NCBI GenBank assembly: GCA_016784965.1
Contig: JADHTQ010000025.1
Location: 1 to 54,597, forward strand
Direction of reading: 5' to 3'
Length of the DNA: 54,597 nucleotides
Origin: Bacteriovoracaceae bacterium
GTDB lineage: Bacteria > Bdellovibrionota > Bacteriovoracia > Bacteriovoracales > Bacteriovoracaceae
Below are positions 13,885-22,807 of the stretch, in pieces (positions within the stretch are counted from its first letter, which is position 1; the number at the start of each line of letters is the position of its first letter). The notes beneath the pieces are model-generated. The model did not search any database. It worked only from the letters and a program-made list of their open reading frames with translations, and was not told the DNA's origin. Made by a program: the position numbers and the translations under genes.

Positions 13885-15714
13885 ATGCCGCTAGTTTGCA
13901 AGATCATCTTGGGAATAACTTATTGTGCACTACTATTAAATAGTCAAGTGGTACAGGCAAAATACAAAATGGCCCCTTGTCTTAAGGATCTGGAGAAATT
14001 TACAGCTGACGTAAAAGTTGGTGACGATGATCCAAGGACAACCCAAGAGATTTTTCAAGCAAACGATATGGAGGCCTATTATACTCGCATAATGAGTCAG
14101 CCGCGTACTGCTTCAAAAATGTCACTGTATATGGATAAGTGGAGAGCTGCTTTAATGAGAAAAAGAGGCAACCAAACGATACCTTCACTTTATCAAAATT
14201 CGTATCAGGGGACCCCTGTACCAGATGATATTAGACAGGCCATTAAAACCCTTACTGATTATACCAAAATTGATGAAGAGGAAGTAGATGCGGCAATTTC
14301 CACTATTGAAGGTAGGTTAGATTTTAACTCAAATTTTGAAAACTTTGTTTGGACTGATTTGGAAGTGGGGTTTGATGCAAAAGCACAAATTGCCGAACTG
14401 ACACCTTTTATGAATAATGTGCAAAAAACAAAAAAACATTTTAAAAAGCACTCAAAGCTCAAAGTTAAATTGACTGATTTTGATAATAGGGGAGGGGTTA
14501 CAAAAATTAATCAGGAATTTAGTACCTTTGAGAAATTAGAAAAATATTTTAATGATCAGCTAAATGCATTCAGACATATTTTTACTCATACGATATTTGA
14601 TAGATGGTTTTTTAAATCTGAACTGGATGAAAAGTTTATGTTACAAGTTGCCAATTGGAGGATTATAAAGTCTGGACATAATCGTCTAACCCAACTGCCT
14701 GCTCCTCCTACCTTGCCAACCCCAGAAGCGCAACAGCTGCTTGACATCAAAGTTAAAAAGATTAAAAAGCTAGTTAAGAAGTTAAAAAAATATTGGGAGA
14801 ATCCTGTAAATGCTCCCACCCAAAGATATGTAGACTATATTGTAAAAAGAGAATTTATTACAGAAGTCACTGACATGTTTGGCGTTAATTTATTTCAAGT
14901 AGGTCGCTTATCCAATATTGCCAGACGCAGTAGCTCCAAATGGAGAATCACAGAAGAAGGTATGGCGCGTATAAAAAAGATATCCTATAGCTTTATGACT
15001 CTTTTGGCCCTTGGTGGTGGTTTTGGCATTTATCGCACTTGGGATACTGCTTACGAGTATGCCAGAGATACCAAAGGTTTTGGCGTTTGGTTGGCAGAGA
15101 CTGAAAATCAATATGATCAAATTCTAAGAGATATGGCCGGCAATACCGGCGAGCAAGATAGGTGTGGTGAGCAGCATAACCGGGAGCTTTTTATTGATTG
15201 TTATGTTGGGCTTACTCTGCGCTATATTCAAGAGCACATTGTAAAAAGCAAAGGATTAGATCCTGGGGTAGAAAAAGATAAAAAAACTGTGGATAGAATC
15301 GATAAATTTGCTACGGGCCTATTAATGTCTAGAAGAGAAGAAAACAGTGCCAAGGCAGCGGCATTAGTTAGAAAAAGGCTAACTGTGGCGGCAATTAAAA
15401 TTGTTAAAAAGGATCTAAGTGCACTTGTTGCCAAAACTTTCAATGGCCGTCATGCATCCTTTGAGAAGTTGTTTGTCGATTTAATTGCAGCAGAAAGTGG
15501 AAGTGATCTATATGATGAATTGATTGATCAAATTCTAGCGCAGCTTGGCCGAAGTAATAAACGTCAGGTGGAAGAATTGATTGAAAACAAATTATTAAAC
15601 TATGAACAGTTAGCATGGGATGTGATTATCACCGGCTACATTAGCGATGATATAAAAGTGTCTTTTGCTGCAGTGGTAGAAGAGCTCTTGTTAATTAATA
15701 AATTGGAAAAATAG
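13885..15714 (+). CDS. Large exported protein of unknown function
   Basis: The protein has 609 aa counted from the ATG at 13885, which has AGGAG five bases upstream. A longer frame starts at a TTG but loses the signal peptide context. The signal peptide covers residues 1-23 and ends VVQA. The body is helical, with Lys-rich helices (KVKKIKKLVKKLKKYW around 290-305). A second hydrophobic segment (FMTLLALGGGFGIY, near 370) may span a membrane, and Cys pairs appear in the C-terminal half (QDRCGEQHNRELFIDCY). I recognise no domain. The downstream gene for a C39-like protein starts 2 nt after the stop, so the two probably act together in the envelope. Confidence 0.75.
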   Translation: MPLVCKIILGITYCALLLNSQVVQAKYKMAPCLKDLEKFTADVKVGDDDPRTTQEIFQANDMEAYYTRIMSQPRTASKMSLYMDKWRAALMRKRGNQTIPSLYQNSYQGTPVPDDIRQAIKTLTDYTKIDEEEVDAAISTIEGRLDFNSNFENFVWTDLEVGFDAKAQIAELTPFMNNVQKTKKHFKKHSKLKVKLTDFDNRGGVTKINQEFSTFEKLEKYFNDQLNAFRHIFTHTIFDRWFFKSELDEKFMLQVANWRIIKSGHNRLTQLPAPPTLPTPEAQQLLDIKVKKIKKLVKKLKKYWENPVNAPTQRYVDYIVKREFITEVTDMFGVNLFQVGRLSNIARRSSSKWRITEEGMARIKKISYSFMTLLALGGGFGIYRTWDTAYEYARDTKGFGVWLAETENQYDQILRDMAGNTGEQDRCGEQHNRELFIDCYVGLTLRYIQEHIVKSKGLDPGVEKDKKTVDRIDKFATGLLMSRREENSAKAAALVRKRLTVAAIKIVKKDLSALVAKTFNGRHASFEKLFVDLIAAESGSDLYDELIDQILAQLGRSNKRQVEELIENKLLNYEQLAWDVIITGYISDDIKVSFAAVVEELLLINKLEK

Positions 15715-15716
15715 CA

Positions 15717-16430
15717 ATGGTAGCAACTAGAGTATATTGTATATTGTTACTTAGCTTGATCACCTTTTGTGCCTTGGCAGTAAATGGAGTGGACAATCAA
15801 AGTGATGTTCCCATCGCTTCTTTGGGGATAAGTCCACGGGCAAAATTTTTACTGTTACATTCCACTGCTGACGTAAGTTCAAAAAAAACAATCCCAGAAG
15901 CTGCAATAATTGATGATTTTTTGCCAGATGGATACGCTTTGGGCCAACAGACCAGCTTGGAAAATATAAACTGTGGAATTGCTACCTTGGAGCTGTTGTT
16001 GCAATTTTACTTGCCATCTCCACTAAGCAGCTACAATCTAGAATTTAAATTTCCAAATATAGCAAGAGGTCTGCCTCTTTCTGCTAGTCAGATGCAAACT
16101 GCACTTATCAATGTTTTTCAAAACAAAAAAAAGGTTAATCTCAAAAACAATTTTCAATATGGACTTCGTCCCATAAAAAGAAAAATAAGCCAGTACCAAC
16201 CAGTGGCCGCTGCAGTCTTTGAAGCAGCAAATATGGTGCCTTTTACATGGATTATAATTTATGGGTATCAAAATTCTGAGGTTGAGGGTGAGGGATTGTT
16301 ATATTTTGTGGATCCCTGCTTTGCTACAACACAAACAATTTCATATCATGATTTTTTAAAGCGTTGGAATACAAAAGGTGAAGAAGGCCTACAACAATTT
16401 ATCAAACCATTTACCATGCTTTGGTTTTAA
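15717..16430 (+). CDS. Exported papain-fold (C39-like) protein, likely inactive
   Basis: This 237-aa protein has a signal peptide at residues 1-23. A papain-like C39 pattern can be read: Gln77/78 and Cys86 in GQQTSLENINCGIATLELLL supply the oxyanion Gln and nucleophile Cys, and YFVDPC near 196 fits the Asp-Pro after the second strand. Where the family has a catalytic His before the hydrophobic strand (H-W-V/I-x-x-x-G-Y), this protein has Thr177 in FTWIIIYGYQ. It therefore lacks the expected His and may be a substrate-binding or inhibitory pseudo-peptidase. It starts 2 nt after the previous gene and is convergent with the acyltransferase gene. The fold assignment is tentative. Confidence 0.65.
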   Translation: MVATRVYCILLLSLITFCALAVNGVDNQSDVPIASLGISPRAKFLLLHSTADVSSKKTIPEAAIIDDFLPDGYALGQQTSLENINCGIATLELLLQFYLPSPLSSYNLEFKFPNIARGLPLSASQMQTALINVFQNKKKVNLKNNFQYGLRPIKRKISQYQPVAAAVFEAANMVPFTWIIIYGYQNSEVEGEGLLYFVDPCFATTQTISYHDFLKRWNTKGEEGLQQFIKPFTMLWF

Positions 16431-16452
16431 ACTGTAAACCATTGCTAAAACT

Positions 16453-17103
16453 TCAGTTTATGTAATTTTCAAAAACTTGTCTTTCGATCTCTTTTAAAGG
16501 AGTGCTGAGCTTTTCTTTGATTTTTTCAAATTCTTCTTTTTGGCAGCCTCTAGGCACGATAAACGGTTCGCCACACATGATATAGATTTTGCTAAAGGGC
16601 CTTGGGAGCCTAAAGTTATCCCATGACTTTTTTGATTGCCAGAAGCTGTGACCAATACTGATGTAGGGTAAAATGGGGACTTGAGTAATTCTTGAAATCT
16701 CTATGATTCCATTTTTTACTTGGTGAGGAGGGCCTTTTGGGCCATCAACGGTAATGGCGGCAGGTTGTCCTTCATTTCTAATTAGTCTAATCGTTTGCAT
16801 CATTGCCGCCCGGCCACCACGAGTGGAGCTTCCTCTTGCCGCGAGATGACCTAGCTTTTGCATGGTAAATGCTATTAGTTCCCCATCAGAAGATGGGCTT
16901 GTAATGCCCACAAAGGGTTCACTGACCCTCGATAAAACCATGGTGTATAAATTTTGATGCCAACACCCTATGATGTAGCTACCTTTGGGGCTCATTTTTT
17001 TTGCTTGTTCAATTACTTCTGGATTTAAAAAGCGATAGCGGTAGGTTAGATGCAAAAACCTGGTTACCAAATATATCAACCAACAAAGAATTTTGTTAAT
17101 CAT
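16453..17103 (-). CDS. DUF374 lysophospholipid acyltransferase-family protein
   Basis: The protein has 216 aa counted from the ATG at 17103, which overlaps the epmA stop as ATGA with GGAG upstream, so translation is coupled. There is an N-terminal membrane segment (about 3-20), then YIIGCWHQNL (His as catalytic candidate, near residue 49), SSDGELIAFTMQKLG, RGSSTRGG and ITVDGPKGPPHQVKNGI, the hallmark string of the DUF374 branch of LPLAT acyltransferases. Family members are of usual length (about 210-230 aa) and are thought to acylate lipid A or phospholipid precursors at the inner membrane. The exact acceptor is unknown. Confidence 0.9.
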   Translation of the reverse strand: MINKILCWLIYLVTRFLHLTYRYRFLNPEVIEQAKKMSPKGSYIIGCWHQNLYTMVLSRVSEPFVGITSPSSDGELIAFTMQKLGHLAARGSSTRGGRAAMMQTIRLIRNEGQPAAITVDGPKGPPHQVKNGIIEISRITQVPILPYISIGHSFWQSKKSWDNFRLPRPFSKIYIMCGEPFIVPRGCQKEEFEKIKEKLSTPLKEIERQVFENYIN

Positions 17104-18095
17104 AACTTGCTCCAAAATGGATGCTCTATAGTGGTAAGGGCCATCAGTAGCCTCTCAACCCCCAGAGCTATACCACTGGGAGAATTTATTCCGCGCTCAA
17201 GGGCCTCATATAATATTGTAGGTTCAGGCAGGCAATAATGATAGAGTTTTTTCTTAAGAGCACTTTGCATCTCAAAGCGATTTCGTTGGGTTTTTAAATC
17301 ACATAATTCGTTGAAGCAGTTACAAATTTCAACACCTGCTACATAGATCTCAAATCGTTGACAGACCCTGGGATCTTCCTTTTTTAAAGTAGAAAGAGCA
17401 CTTAGGTGATATGGAAATTCATACAATAATAGATAAGGAAACTGCTTAAGTTTGGGTTCAATTTTGTTTAAAAAAAGTAAAAAATAATAGTCATCCCACT
17501 CCATATCAGTTTCATTGCTTTTGGGTAGAGGGATATCGCAAAACTTATCTTTTATTAGCTTAGAAATTGAGTCGATTTCTAAATATTCTAAAATATCAAT
17601 TTGTAAAAATTTAAAAAATAACTCTTGAACGCTCATGCGAGTGAGTGTTGCATTTTTAAATTCATCTCGCATTCCAATACCTTTGTTTGCTAAATAGTCT
17701 TGGCAATGCACAAAGAGTTGCTCACAATCATCCATGATTTTTTCATATGTGGAGTTTGCTCGGTACCACTCCAACATGATAAATTGGTGGCGATGGTGGT
17801 CAGAGTCAATAGTTCCTTCATTTCTAAAGCAATATGACAGTGTAAAAATTTTTTCAAATCCCAGTGAGAGTAGTTGCTTCATATGGAATTCAGGAGATGT
17901 ATGGAGATACCACTTAGAGTCGATAACTTTGTAGGGGTGAATATGAGTTTCCATTCCCGGATTTTCGACCATCGGGGGAGTGAGCACATCAATAAAGTCA
18001 GATTTATTAAAAAAATTGCGGATGGCCGCAAGAAAATGGAATTGGGCCAAAAGGGCCTGCCTTTGTGCGCTTACTGGTTTTTGGATCGAAGTCAT
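17100..18095 (-). CDS. epmA: EF-P--lysine ligase EpmA (PoxA/GenX, LysRS-like)
   Basis: This 331-aa protein is a stand-alone class II lysyl-tRNA-synthetase catalytic core without the OB-fold anticodon domain. Visible are NPGMETHIHPYKV near the N-terminus, LHTSPEFHMKQLLS, motif 2 CFRNEGTIDSDHHRHQFIML followed by EWYR, and motif 3 GIALGVERLLMAL near the C-terminus. The length matches E. coli EpmA (325 aa). The enzyme activates lysine or beta-lysine and attaches it to a conserved Lys of elongation factor P, helping ribosomes through polyproline. EpmB (the lysine 2,3-aminomutase) is not in this window. No clear Shine-Dalgarno precedes the ATG. The gene overlaps the acyltransferase gene by 4 bp. 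Confidence 0.9.
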   Translation of the reverse strand: MTSIQKPVSAQRQALLAQFHFLAAIRNFFNKSDFIDVLTPPMVENPGMETHIHPYKVIDSKWYLHTSPEFHMKQLLSLGFEKIFTLSYCFRNEGTIDSDHHRHQFIMLEWYRANSTYEKIMDDCEQLFVHCQDYLANKGIGMRDEFKNATLTRMSVQELFFKFLQIDILEYLEIDSISKLIKDKFCDIPLPKSNETDMEWDDYYFLLFLNKIEPKLKQFPYLLLYEFPYHLSALSTLKKEDPRVCQRFEIYVAGVEICNCFNELCDLKTQRNRFEMQSALKKKLYHYCLPEPTILYEALERGINSPSGIALGVERLLMALTTIEHPFWSKL

Positions 18096-18210
18096 AGTTA
18101 TTTATTGCCGCATAGCAAGAGATTAGTCAAGTTGATTTTTCGGCAAGAGCATGCCATATAAGCTTCCAAGCAAATTAATATTAATGAATTTATATGAAAG
18201 GACAATTTTG

Positions 18211-19359
18211 ATGAATGTTGAAGCGATTATTAACTTGATACAAATGCTCTACAATTCTCTGGGAATGGATCGAAATGTCAATGTAGGAGACCTGTGGGGA
18301 ATTGCTTCCATTTTCTTTATGTTGGTTGTTATATTTATTACAATTTTTAAAAAGCGGCCAGAAATTGCCAAAGTAGAGGTCGAAGAAAAAAAGGTTCCTA
18401 CTAAACCTGTCGAAAAAGTCGAAGTTGTCCCTTGGCCTATAAGATTAAAAAATGGATTGGCGAGATCCCGTCAAGAAGTTTGGGGCAAGCTTGATAACTT
18501 ATTTTCGGGTGCAAAACTAGATGATGACATTTTAGAAAATATTGAGGAGTTGCTTTACGGGGCTGACATTGGTCCCACCATGGTTACTGAATTGATAGAT
18601 CAACTGCAGGAAAAGGCCAAAACAGAAGATATTGGGGCAGGGGAGTTTAAAAAGTTTCTGTATGATTTTTTATACAACAGATTAAAAGATGTGCAAGAAA
18701 AAATTGATCCATCCATTTATGAATACAGTGCTGATGGACCAAAAGGTACCAAAGTTATTATGGTGGTGGGAGTAAATGGCGCCGGTAAAACGACCACAAT
18801 CGGTAAGCTTGCGACCAAGTTGAAATTGCAGGGCGCCAAAGTGGTTGTTGGTGCCTGTGATACATTTAGGGCCGCTGCTGTGGATCAGTTGCAAGTTTGG
18901 TGTGATAGGGCAGGGGCACACATGATCCGTGCCAAAGAGGGAACCAACCCCAGTGGAGTTGCATATGAATCACTGCAAGAAGCATTAAAAATGGAAGCCG
19001 ACTATTGCATTTTAGATACTGCAGGTAGACTACACACTAAGGGCAACCTTATGGAGGAGCTCAAAAAAAATAAACGAGTTTTGCAAAAGCTTGATCCCAA
19101 AGCTCCTAATGAAGTATTTTTAGTAGTTGATGCCATAACGGGTCAAAATGCTATCAAACAAGCTGAAGAATTTAATAAGGCCTTGGATCTGTCGGGTCTC
19201 ATTTTTACAAAATGTGACGGTTCGTCAAAAGCAGGTGGAGCAGTGGGTATTGTGCAGCAGCTAAAAGTACCCATTGTATATATCGGAGTGGGCGAAACAG
19301 TTGATGACATCAATGTTTTTAATTTAGATGAGTACCTTGGAGCACTGTTAAATTTATAA
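18211..19359 (+). CDS. ftsY: Signal recognition particle receptor FtsY, membrane-anchored
   Basis: The protein has 382 aa counted from the ATG at 18211, supported by AAAGGA eight bases upstream; earlier in-frame ATGs lack this. A membrane helix at about 27-46 (LWGIASIFFMLVVIFITIFKK) anchors the protein instead of the acidic A domain of E. coli FtsY, followed by a short Lys/Glu/Pro linker. The NG domain is complete: GVNGAGKTTTIGKLA (G1, near 187), DTFRAAAVDQLQ, LDTAGRLHTKGNLM, FTKCDGSSKAGG and GVGE near the C-terminus. It targets ribosome-nascent-chain complexes with SRP to the Sec translocon. It is divergent from epmA. Confidence 0.97.
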   Translation: MNVEAIINLIQMLYNSLGMDRNVNVGDLWGIASIFFMLVVIFITIFKKRPEIAKVEVEEKKVPTKPVEKVEVVPWPIRLKNGLARSRQEVWGKLDNLFSGAKLDDDILENIEELLYGADIGPTMVTELIDQLQEKAKTEDIGAGEFKKFLYDFLYNRLKDVQEKIDPSIYEYSADGPKGTKVIMVVGVNGAGKTTTIGKLATKLKLQGAKVVVGACDTFRAAAVDQLQVWCDRAGAHMIRAKEGTNPSGVAYESLQEALKMEADYCILDTAGRLHTKGNLMEELKKNKRVLQKLDPKAPNEVFLVVDAITGQNAIKQAEEFNKALDLSGLIFTKCDGSSKAGGAVGIVQQLKVPIVYIGVGETVDDINVFNLDEYLGALLNL

Positions 19360-19415
19360 GAGGTAAGCTATATTAAATTGACGAATAGACATCTTTGATC
19401 TAATCTCAATTGCAC

Positions 19416-19745
19416 ATGAATGATGATAATAGAGAATTAGAATTTGAAGTTTTAGGATTTAAAGTTAAATTTAAATCTGAAAATATGACCGAATTTGCAA
19501 ACCAGGATGGGGATGATCATCTCACACCTGAAAAAATAGTGAAGTACGTTCAAACAGAAAGCCTTAAAATTAAAGAGAATTTTCCAATTTTAGAGGCCGG
19601 ACAAATTGCAGTGTTGTCAGCATTAAACATTGCAGCTTCCAAACTTAAGATACAAAGAGAACTAAAGCAAGGCATCGGTGAACTTCAAACATCTGCAAAA
19701 GGCGCATTATTGGCCATTGAAGAGATTTCTTCAATCTCGATGTAA
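19416..19745 (+). CDS. zapA: ZapA-like cell-division protein
   Basis: The protein has 109 aa counted from the ATG at 19416. Residues 5-20 (LEFEVLGFKVKFKSE) match the beta-hairpin head of ZapA, and residues 60-78 (QIAVLSALNIAASKLKIQRE) match its signature AVLAALNIADELLKL-like helix, which continues into a coiled coil. ZapA tetramers bind and bundle FtsZ at the division site. The gene lies just upstream of rny, an arrangement common in several phyla. No clear ribosome site is visible, and a TTG two codons earlier is an alternative start. Confidence 0.75.
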   Translation: MNDDNRELEFEVLGFKVKFKSENMTEFANQDGDDHLTPEKIVKYVQTESLKIKENFPILEAGQIAVLSALNIAASKLKIQRELKQGIGELQTSAKGALLAIEEISSISM

Positions 19746-19816
19746 TTGACCCTACAAACTGTAGCTAAAACTGCCTATCACTATTATCACAAGTGGAATT
19801 CTTTAGGAGTGAAAAA

Positions 19817-21376
19817 ATGGATGTTACTATAGTTTTAGCAAGCCTTTTATGTACGATATTAGGTGGATTTATTGGCTTTTTTGTGCGCAGTAGAATTGCG
19901 CTCGCAGAGCAAAACGAGAGAACCAAAAAAGGCGATCAAATTATTGCCAAGGCCCGGGATGATGCTTCTAACATTAAATATAATGCACGAAAAGAAGCAA
20001 AAGAGGTTATTAAAGAGGAGAGAAATAACTTAGAAAATGAAATACGTGTAAGGCAGCGCGAGGTCAAAGAGCAAGAAAAAGAAATCATCAAAAAAGAGGC
20101 CAATTTTGAGCAGGCAGTAAACCAACATCAACAAAATGTTAAAAGAATTGAAGAAAAAGAAGAAGACCTGCAAAAAAGAAAACTAAGAATTGATGAAGAA
20201 ATTGAAAAATACAAATCAAAGCAAAATGAAATATCCGAAAAGTTGAGTGCTGTTAGCAATATGTCCCGCGAGGATGCCAAGGAAGAGCTGATGAAAACAA
20301 TGGAGGATGAGGCGAAGCTTGGGTTTGCCAAAATGTATAAAAGGCTTGAAGAAGAGGCCAAAGAAGATGCAGAAAAAAATGCTAAACAGATTATGGGTAT
20401 AGCTATTGGCCGCTTTGCTGGAGAGTTTATTGCGGATAAAGCAATCGGCCCAGTAGAGTTACCTTCAGATGATATAAAAGGCAGATTAATAGGCAGGGAA
20501 GGTCGCAACATTCGTGCCTTTGAGCAAATTTGTGGCGTAGATTTAATTATTGATGATACCCCGGAAATGGTCGTTATTTCTTCGTATAATGTCGTAAGAA
20601 AAGAGATCGCTAGATTAACTATCGAAAAACTGATCGCTGACGGCAGAATTCATCCTGCAAAAATTGAAGAGTTTTATGAAAAATCTAAATTAGATCTAGA
20701 TAAAATGTTGAGAGATTTGGGCGAAAAGGCGCAAATGGAGATTGGAGTTCATGGCATTCATCCAGAAATTCTAAAGTTAGTGGGCGCTCTAAATTGGAGA
20801 ACTTCTTATACCCAAAATCAGTATCAACATGCATTGGAAGCAGCATTTATCTGTGGAGCTATGGCCGCTGAGCTTGGAGTTAACGTCAAGCAAGCAAGGC
20901 GTGCTGCTTTATTACATGATGTTGGAAAGGTCATAGATGCATCAGCTGGAGGATCTCACGCTCTAGTGGGTGCAAATTTTTTGAAAAAATATGGCGAGTC
21001 AAATGATATTGTACATGCAGTCAGGTCTCACCATGAAGATGAAAAACCACAATCGCTACTTGCCCATTTAGTTGCAGCGGCAGATGCTCTATCGGGTGCC
21101 AGGCCCGGAGCGCGCAAAGCGATGATGGAATCCTACTTGGCAAGACTCACTGACATTGAAGAAATCGTAAATTCGTTTGATGGTGTCTCCAACAGTTACG
21201 CCATCTCAGGTGGCCGAGAGGTCAGAGTGTTCGTGGAAAATGACACTGTCTCTGACGAGCAAACCATAATTTTATCCAGAGATATCGCTAAAAAAATTGA
21301 AAATGAGATGTCTTATCCTGGAACTATTAAAATAACTGTCTTAAGAGAAACCAAGGCCGTGGGAGTGGCAAAATAA
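19817..21376 (+). CDS. rny: Ribonuclease Y
   Basis: The protein has 519 aa counted from the ATG at 19817, behind AGGAG with eight-base spacing; an ATG eight codons earlier lacks a site. An N-terminal membrane helix (about 3-23, LASLLCTILGGFIGFFV) is followed by a long Glu/Lys-rich coiled coil (about 30-195), a KH domain around IKGRLIGREGRNIRAFEQ, and an HD domain with LLHDVGKVIDA near residue 365, then AAADALSGARPGARKA. The length equals the family norm. RNase Y is a membrane-bound endonuclease that initiates mRNA decay. It is absent from E. coli but common in Firmicutes and delta-type proteobacteria. Confidence 0.97.
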   Translation: MDVTIVLASLLCTILGGFIGFFVRSRIALAEQNERTKKGDQIIAKARDDASNIKYNARKEAKEVIKEERNNLENEIRVRQREVKEQEKEIIKKEANFEQAVNQHQQNVKRIEEKEEDLQKRKLRIDEEIEKYKSKQNEISEKLSAVSNMSREDAKEELMKTMEDEAKLGFAKMYKRLEEEAKEDAEKNAKQIMGIAIGRFAGEFIADKAIGPVELPSDDIKGRLIGREGRNIRAFEQICGVDLIIDDTPEMVVISSYNVVRKEIARLTIEKLIADGRIHPAKIEEFYEKSKLDLDKMLRDLGEKAQMEIGVHGIHPEILKLVGALNWRTSYTQNQYQHALEAAFICGAMAAELGVNVKQARRAALLHDVGKVIDASAGGSHALVGANFLKKYGESNDIVHAVRSHHEDEKPQSLLAHLVAAADALSGARPGARKAMMESYLARLTDIEEIVNSFDGVSNSYAISGGREVRVFVENDTVSDEQTIILSRDIAKKIENEMSYPGTIKITVLRETKAVGVAK

Positions 21377-21390
21377 CAAAGGTGCAAGCA

Positions 21391-21804
21391 ATGTCAAGGC
21401 GCCATCGTTACTATTTAAAAGGTCTTTTACCACTTCTTGTTCTAATTATTATACTCAATTACTACAGTGTAGATTTACTCAATATTTTCATTTTAGCATC
21501 ATCATACCTGTGGAAATACACATTGCTCACTCCAGGAATGCAGATACGGCTAGGCCAAAGAAAATATCGCTTTGCCTTTTTAAAAACTATGCAACGCATA
21601 GACGACCACATGATTGTCATCTTTCAAAACCTAAAATACCCCAAGCTGCGCCCCCTGTGTCGCCATCTACCACCACTTATACTAATGACCATAATCACCC
21701 TAACCCTCCAACAAGGAAACATAATCTACTCCCCCCTAGGCATTTTATTTTATGAAGGTGCCAGCAGACTTGTGGGACTGGGTGTGTTATCTGAGGAGTG
21801 CTAG
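21391..21804 (+). CDS. Small membrane protein of unknown function
   Basis: The protein has 137 aa counted from the ATG at 21391 (AAGG eight bases upstream), 14 bp after rny. Two hydrophobic segments are visible (GLLPLLVLIIILNYYS near 12-27 and PLILMTIITLTLQ near 96-108) with a basic middle. No family is recognised. The DNA has runs of C, for example around 21650-21740, and looks less AT-rich than its neighbours. The last 18 bp overlap the end of the dihydrouridine synthase gene on the other strand, an unusually long convergent overlap. It may be part of the rny operon. Confidence 0.65.
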   Translation: MSRRHRYYLKGLLPLLVLIIILNYYSVDLLNIFILASSYLWKYTLLTPGMQIRLGQRKYRFAFLKTMQRIDDHMIVIFQNLKYPKLRPLCRHLPPLILMTIITLTLQQGNIIYSPLGILFYEGASRLVGLGVLSEEC

Positions 21805-22752
21805 GATCCTCTGTTGGAATTCCTGTAAGGTCTTTGAGCGCAACACGAGATGTTTCATCTGCTGACCACCATCTAAATTGTCAAAGAGGTGATGGCAGAC
21901 CCCCTTTAATTTATTTAAGGTAACAATTGGGCCTTTGCTTGCCAATTCAAATGACTGGGTTAAAGTGTTGCAGTATTCTAGAATATTTTGTTTGATAGTA
22001 TCTTCAGATAGTGATTCAACATTATCTTTAATAGATTTTGCCAACCAAGGGGCAGCAACCCCGCAGCGACCAATCATAACCCCCTGGCATTTAGTTGAGT
22101 TTAACATTTGCTGCACCTGGGCCTTGCTACAAACATCACCATTGCCGATAATGGGGATATTGACGGTTTCCTGGGCCTGTTTGATATAATCCCAATTTGC
22201 AGCTCCTGTATACATTTGATCCTTTGTGCGACCATGAACTGTGATTGCATCAACCCCTTCACTCTCAAGTAGTTTTAATATTTTTAGAAAGTTTTTATCA
22301 TCATGTAGTCCTACTCTCATTTTGACTGAAAAAAATCCAGATAGGCCAGATCTAGCGGTTTTGATTATTTTACTTAAGGCCTGCATGTCACTTAATAGAT
22401 ATGAGCCACCACGGTGAGAGACCACTTTTTTTGACGGGCAACCCAAGTTTAAGTCAGTCCACTGAATTTTCAAATCAGAAATTTTTTTACACGTATCTAA
22501 GAGATTTGAGTTGGAGGAGGCCAGAATTTGCAGAATAGTTTTTTTGCGATAGGCCTCATCGGCCATGGTCCAAGCTCCAATATGCTCGATAATTTTTTTA
22601 GTTGACAAGGTTCCTTGTGAAGGGACGCGCAAAAATGAGCAACAGACAAAGTCCCATTGCGGGTAATACTTGAGTATAACTTGGCGATAGACACTATTTG
22701 TTATTCCCTCCATGGGGGCAAATAAAATCGTGCCTGGTTGTAATGAAGGCAT
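21787..22752 (-). CDS. tRNA-dihydrouridine synthase (Dus family)
   Basis: The protein has 321 aa counted from the ATG at 22752 with AGGA five bases upstream; a longer ATG start at 22815 would overlap the divergent gene. The TIM-barrel flavoenzyme pattern is clear: ILFAPMEGITNSVYR at the start, DLNLGCPSKKVVSHRGGSYLL with the catalytic Cys near residue 105, FSVKMRVG, ITVHGRTKDQMYTG and IIGNGDV, then MIGRCGVAAPW. The enzyme reduces specific uridines in the tRNA D-loop using NADPH and FMN. I cannot assign DusA, B or C with confidence; the length and the RGG after the Cys fit a DusC/DusB-like member. Confidence 0.9.
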   Translation of the reverse strand: MPSLQPGTILFAPMEGITNSVYRQVILKYYPQWDFVCCSFLRVPSQGTLSTKKIIEHIGAWTMADEAYRKKTILQILASSNSNLLDTCKKISDLKIQWTDLNLGCPSKKVVSHRGGSYLLSDMQALSKIIKTARSGLSGFFSVKMRVGLHDDKNFLKILKLLESEGVDAITVHGRTKDQMYTGAANWDYIKQAQETVNIPIIGNGDVCSKAQVQQMLNSTKCQGVMIGRCGVAAPWLAKSIKDNVESLSEDTIKQNILEYCNTLTQSFELASKGPIVTLNKLKGVCHHLFDNLDGGQQMKHLVLRSKTLQEFQQRILALLR

Positions 22753-22807
22753 ATTATTCCTATAATGGTAATAACTAACCCTAAGGCCTATTTTTAGAGC
22801 GTATTGC

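Noticed and set aside
16431-16452. AAACTG...CAGTTT stem between the C39-like and acyltransferase genes as terminator
   Set aside because: Six-base stem with long loop and no T-tract.
20128-20511. Ser/Phe/Leu-rich minus-strand ORF inside rny
   Set aside because: Shadow of the Glu/Lys-rich coiled coil of RNase Y.
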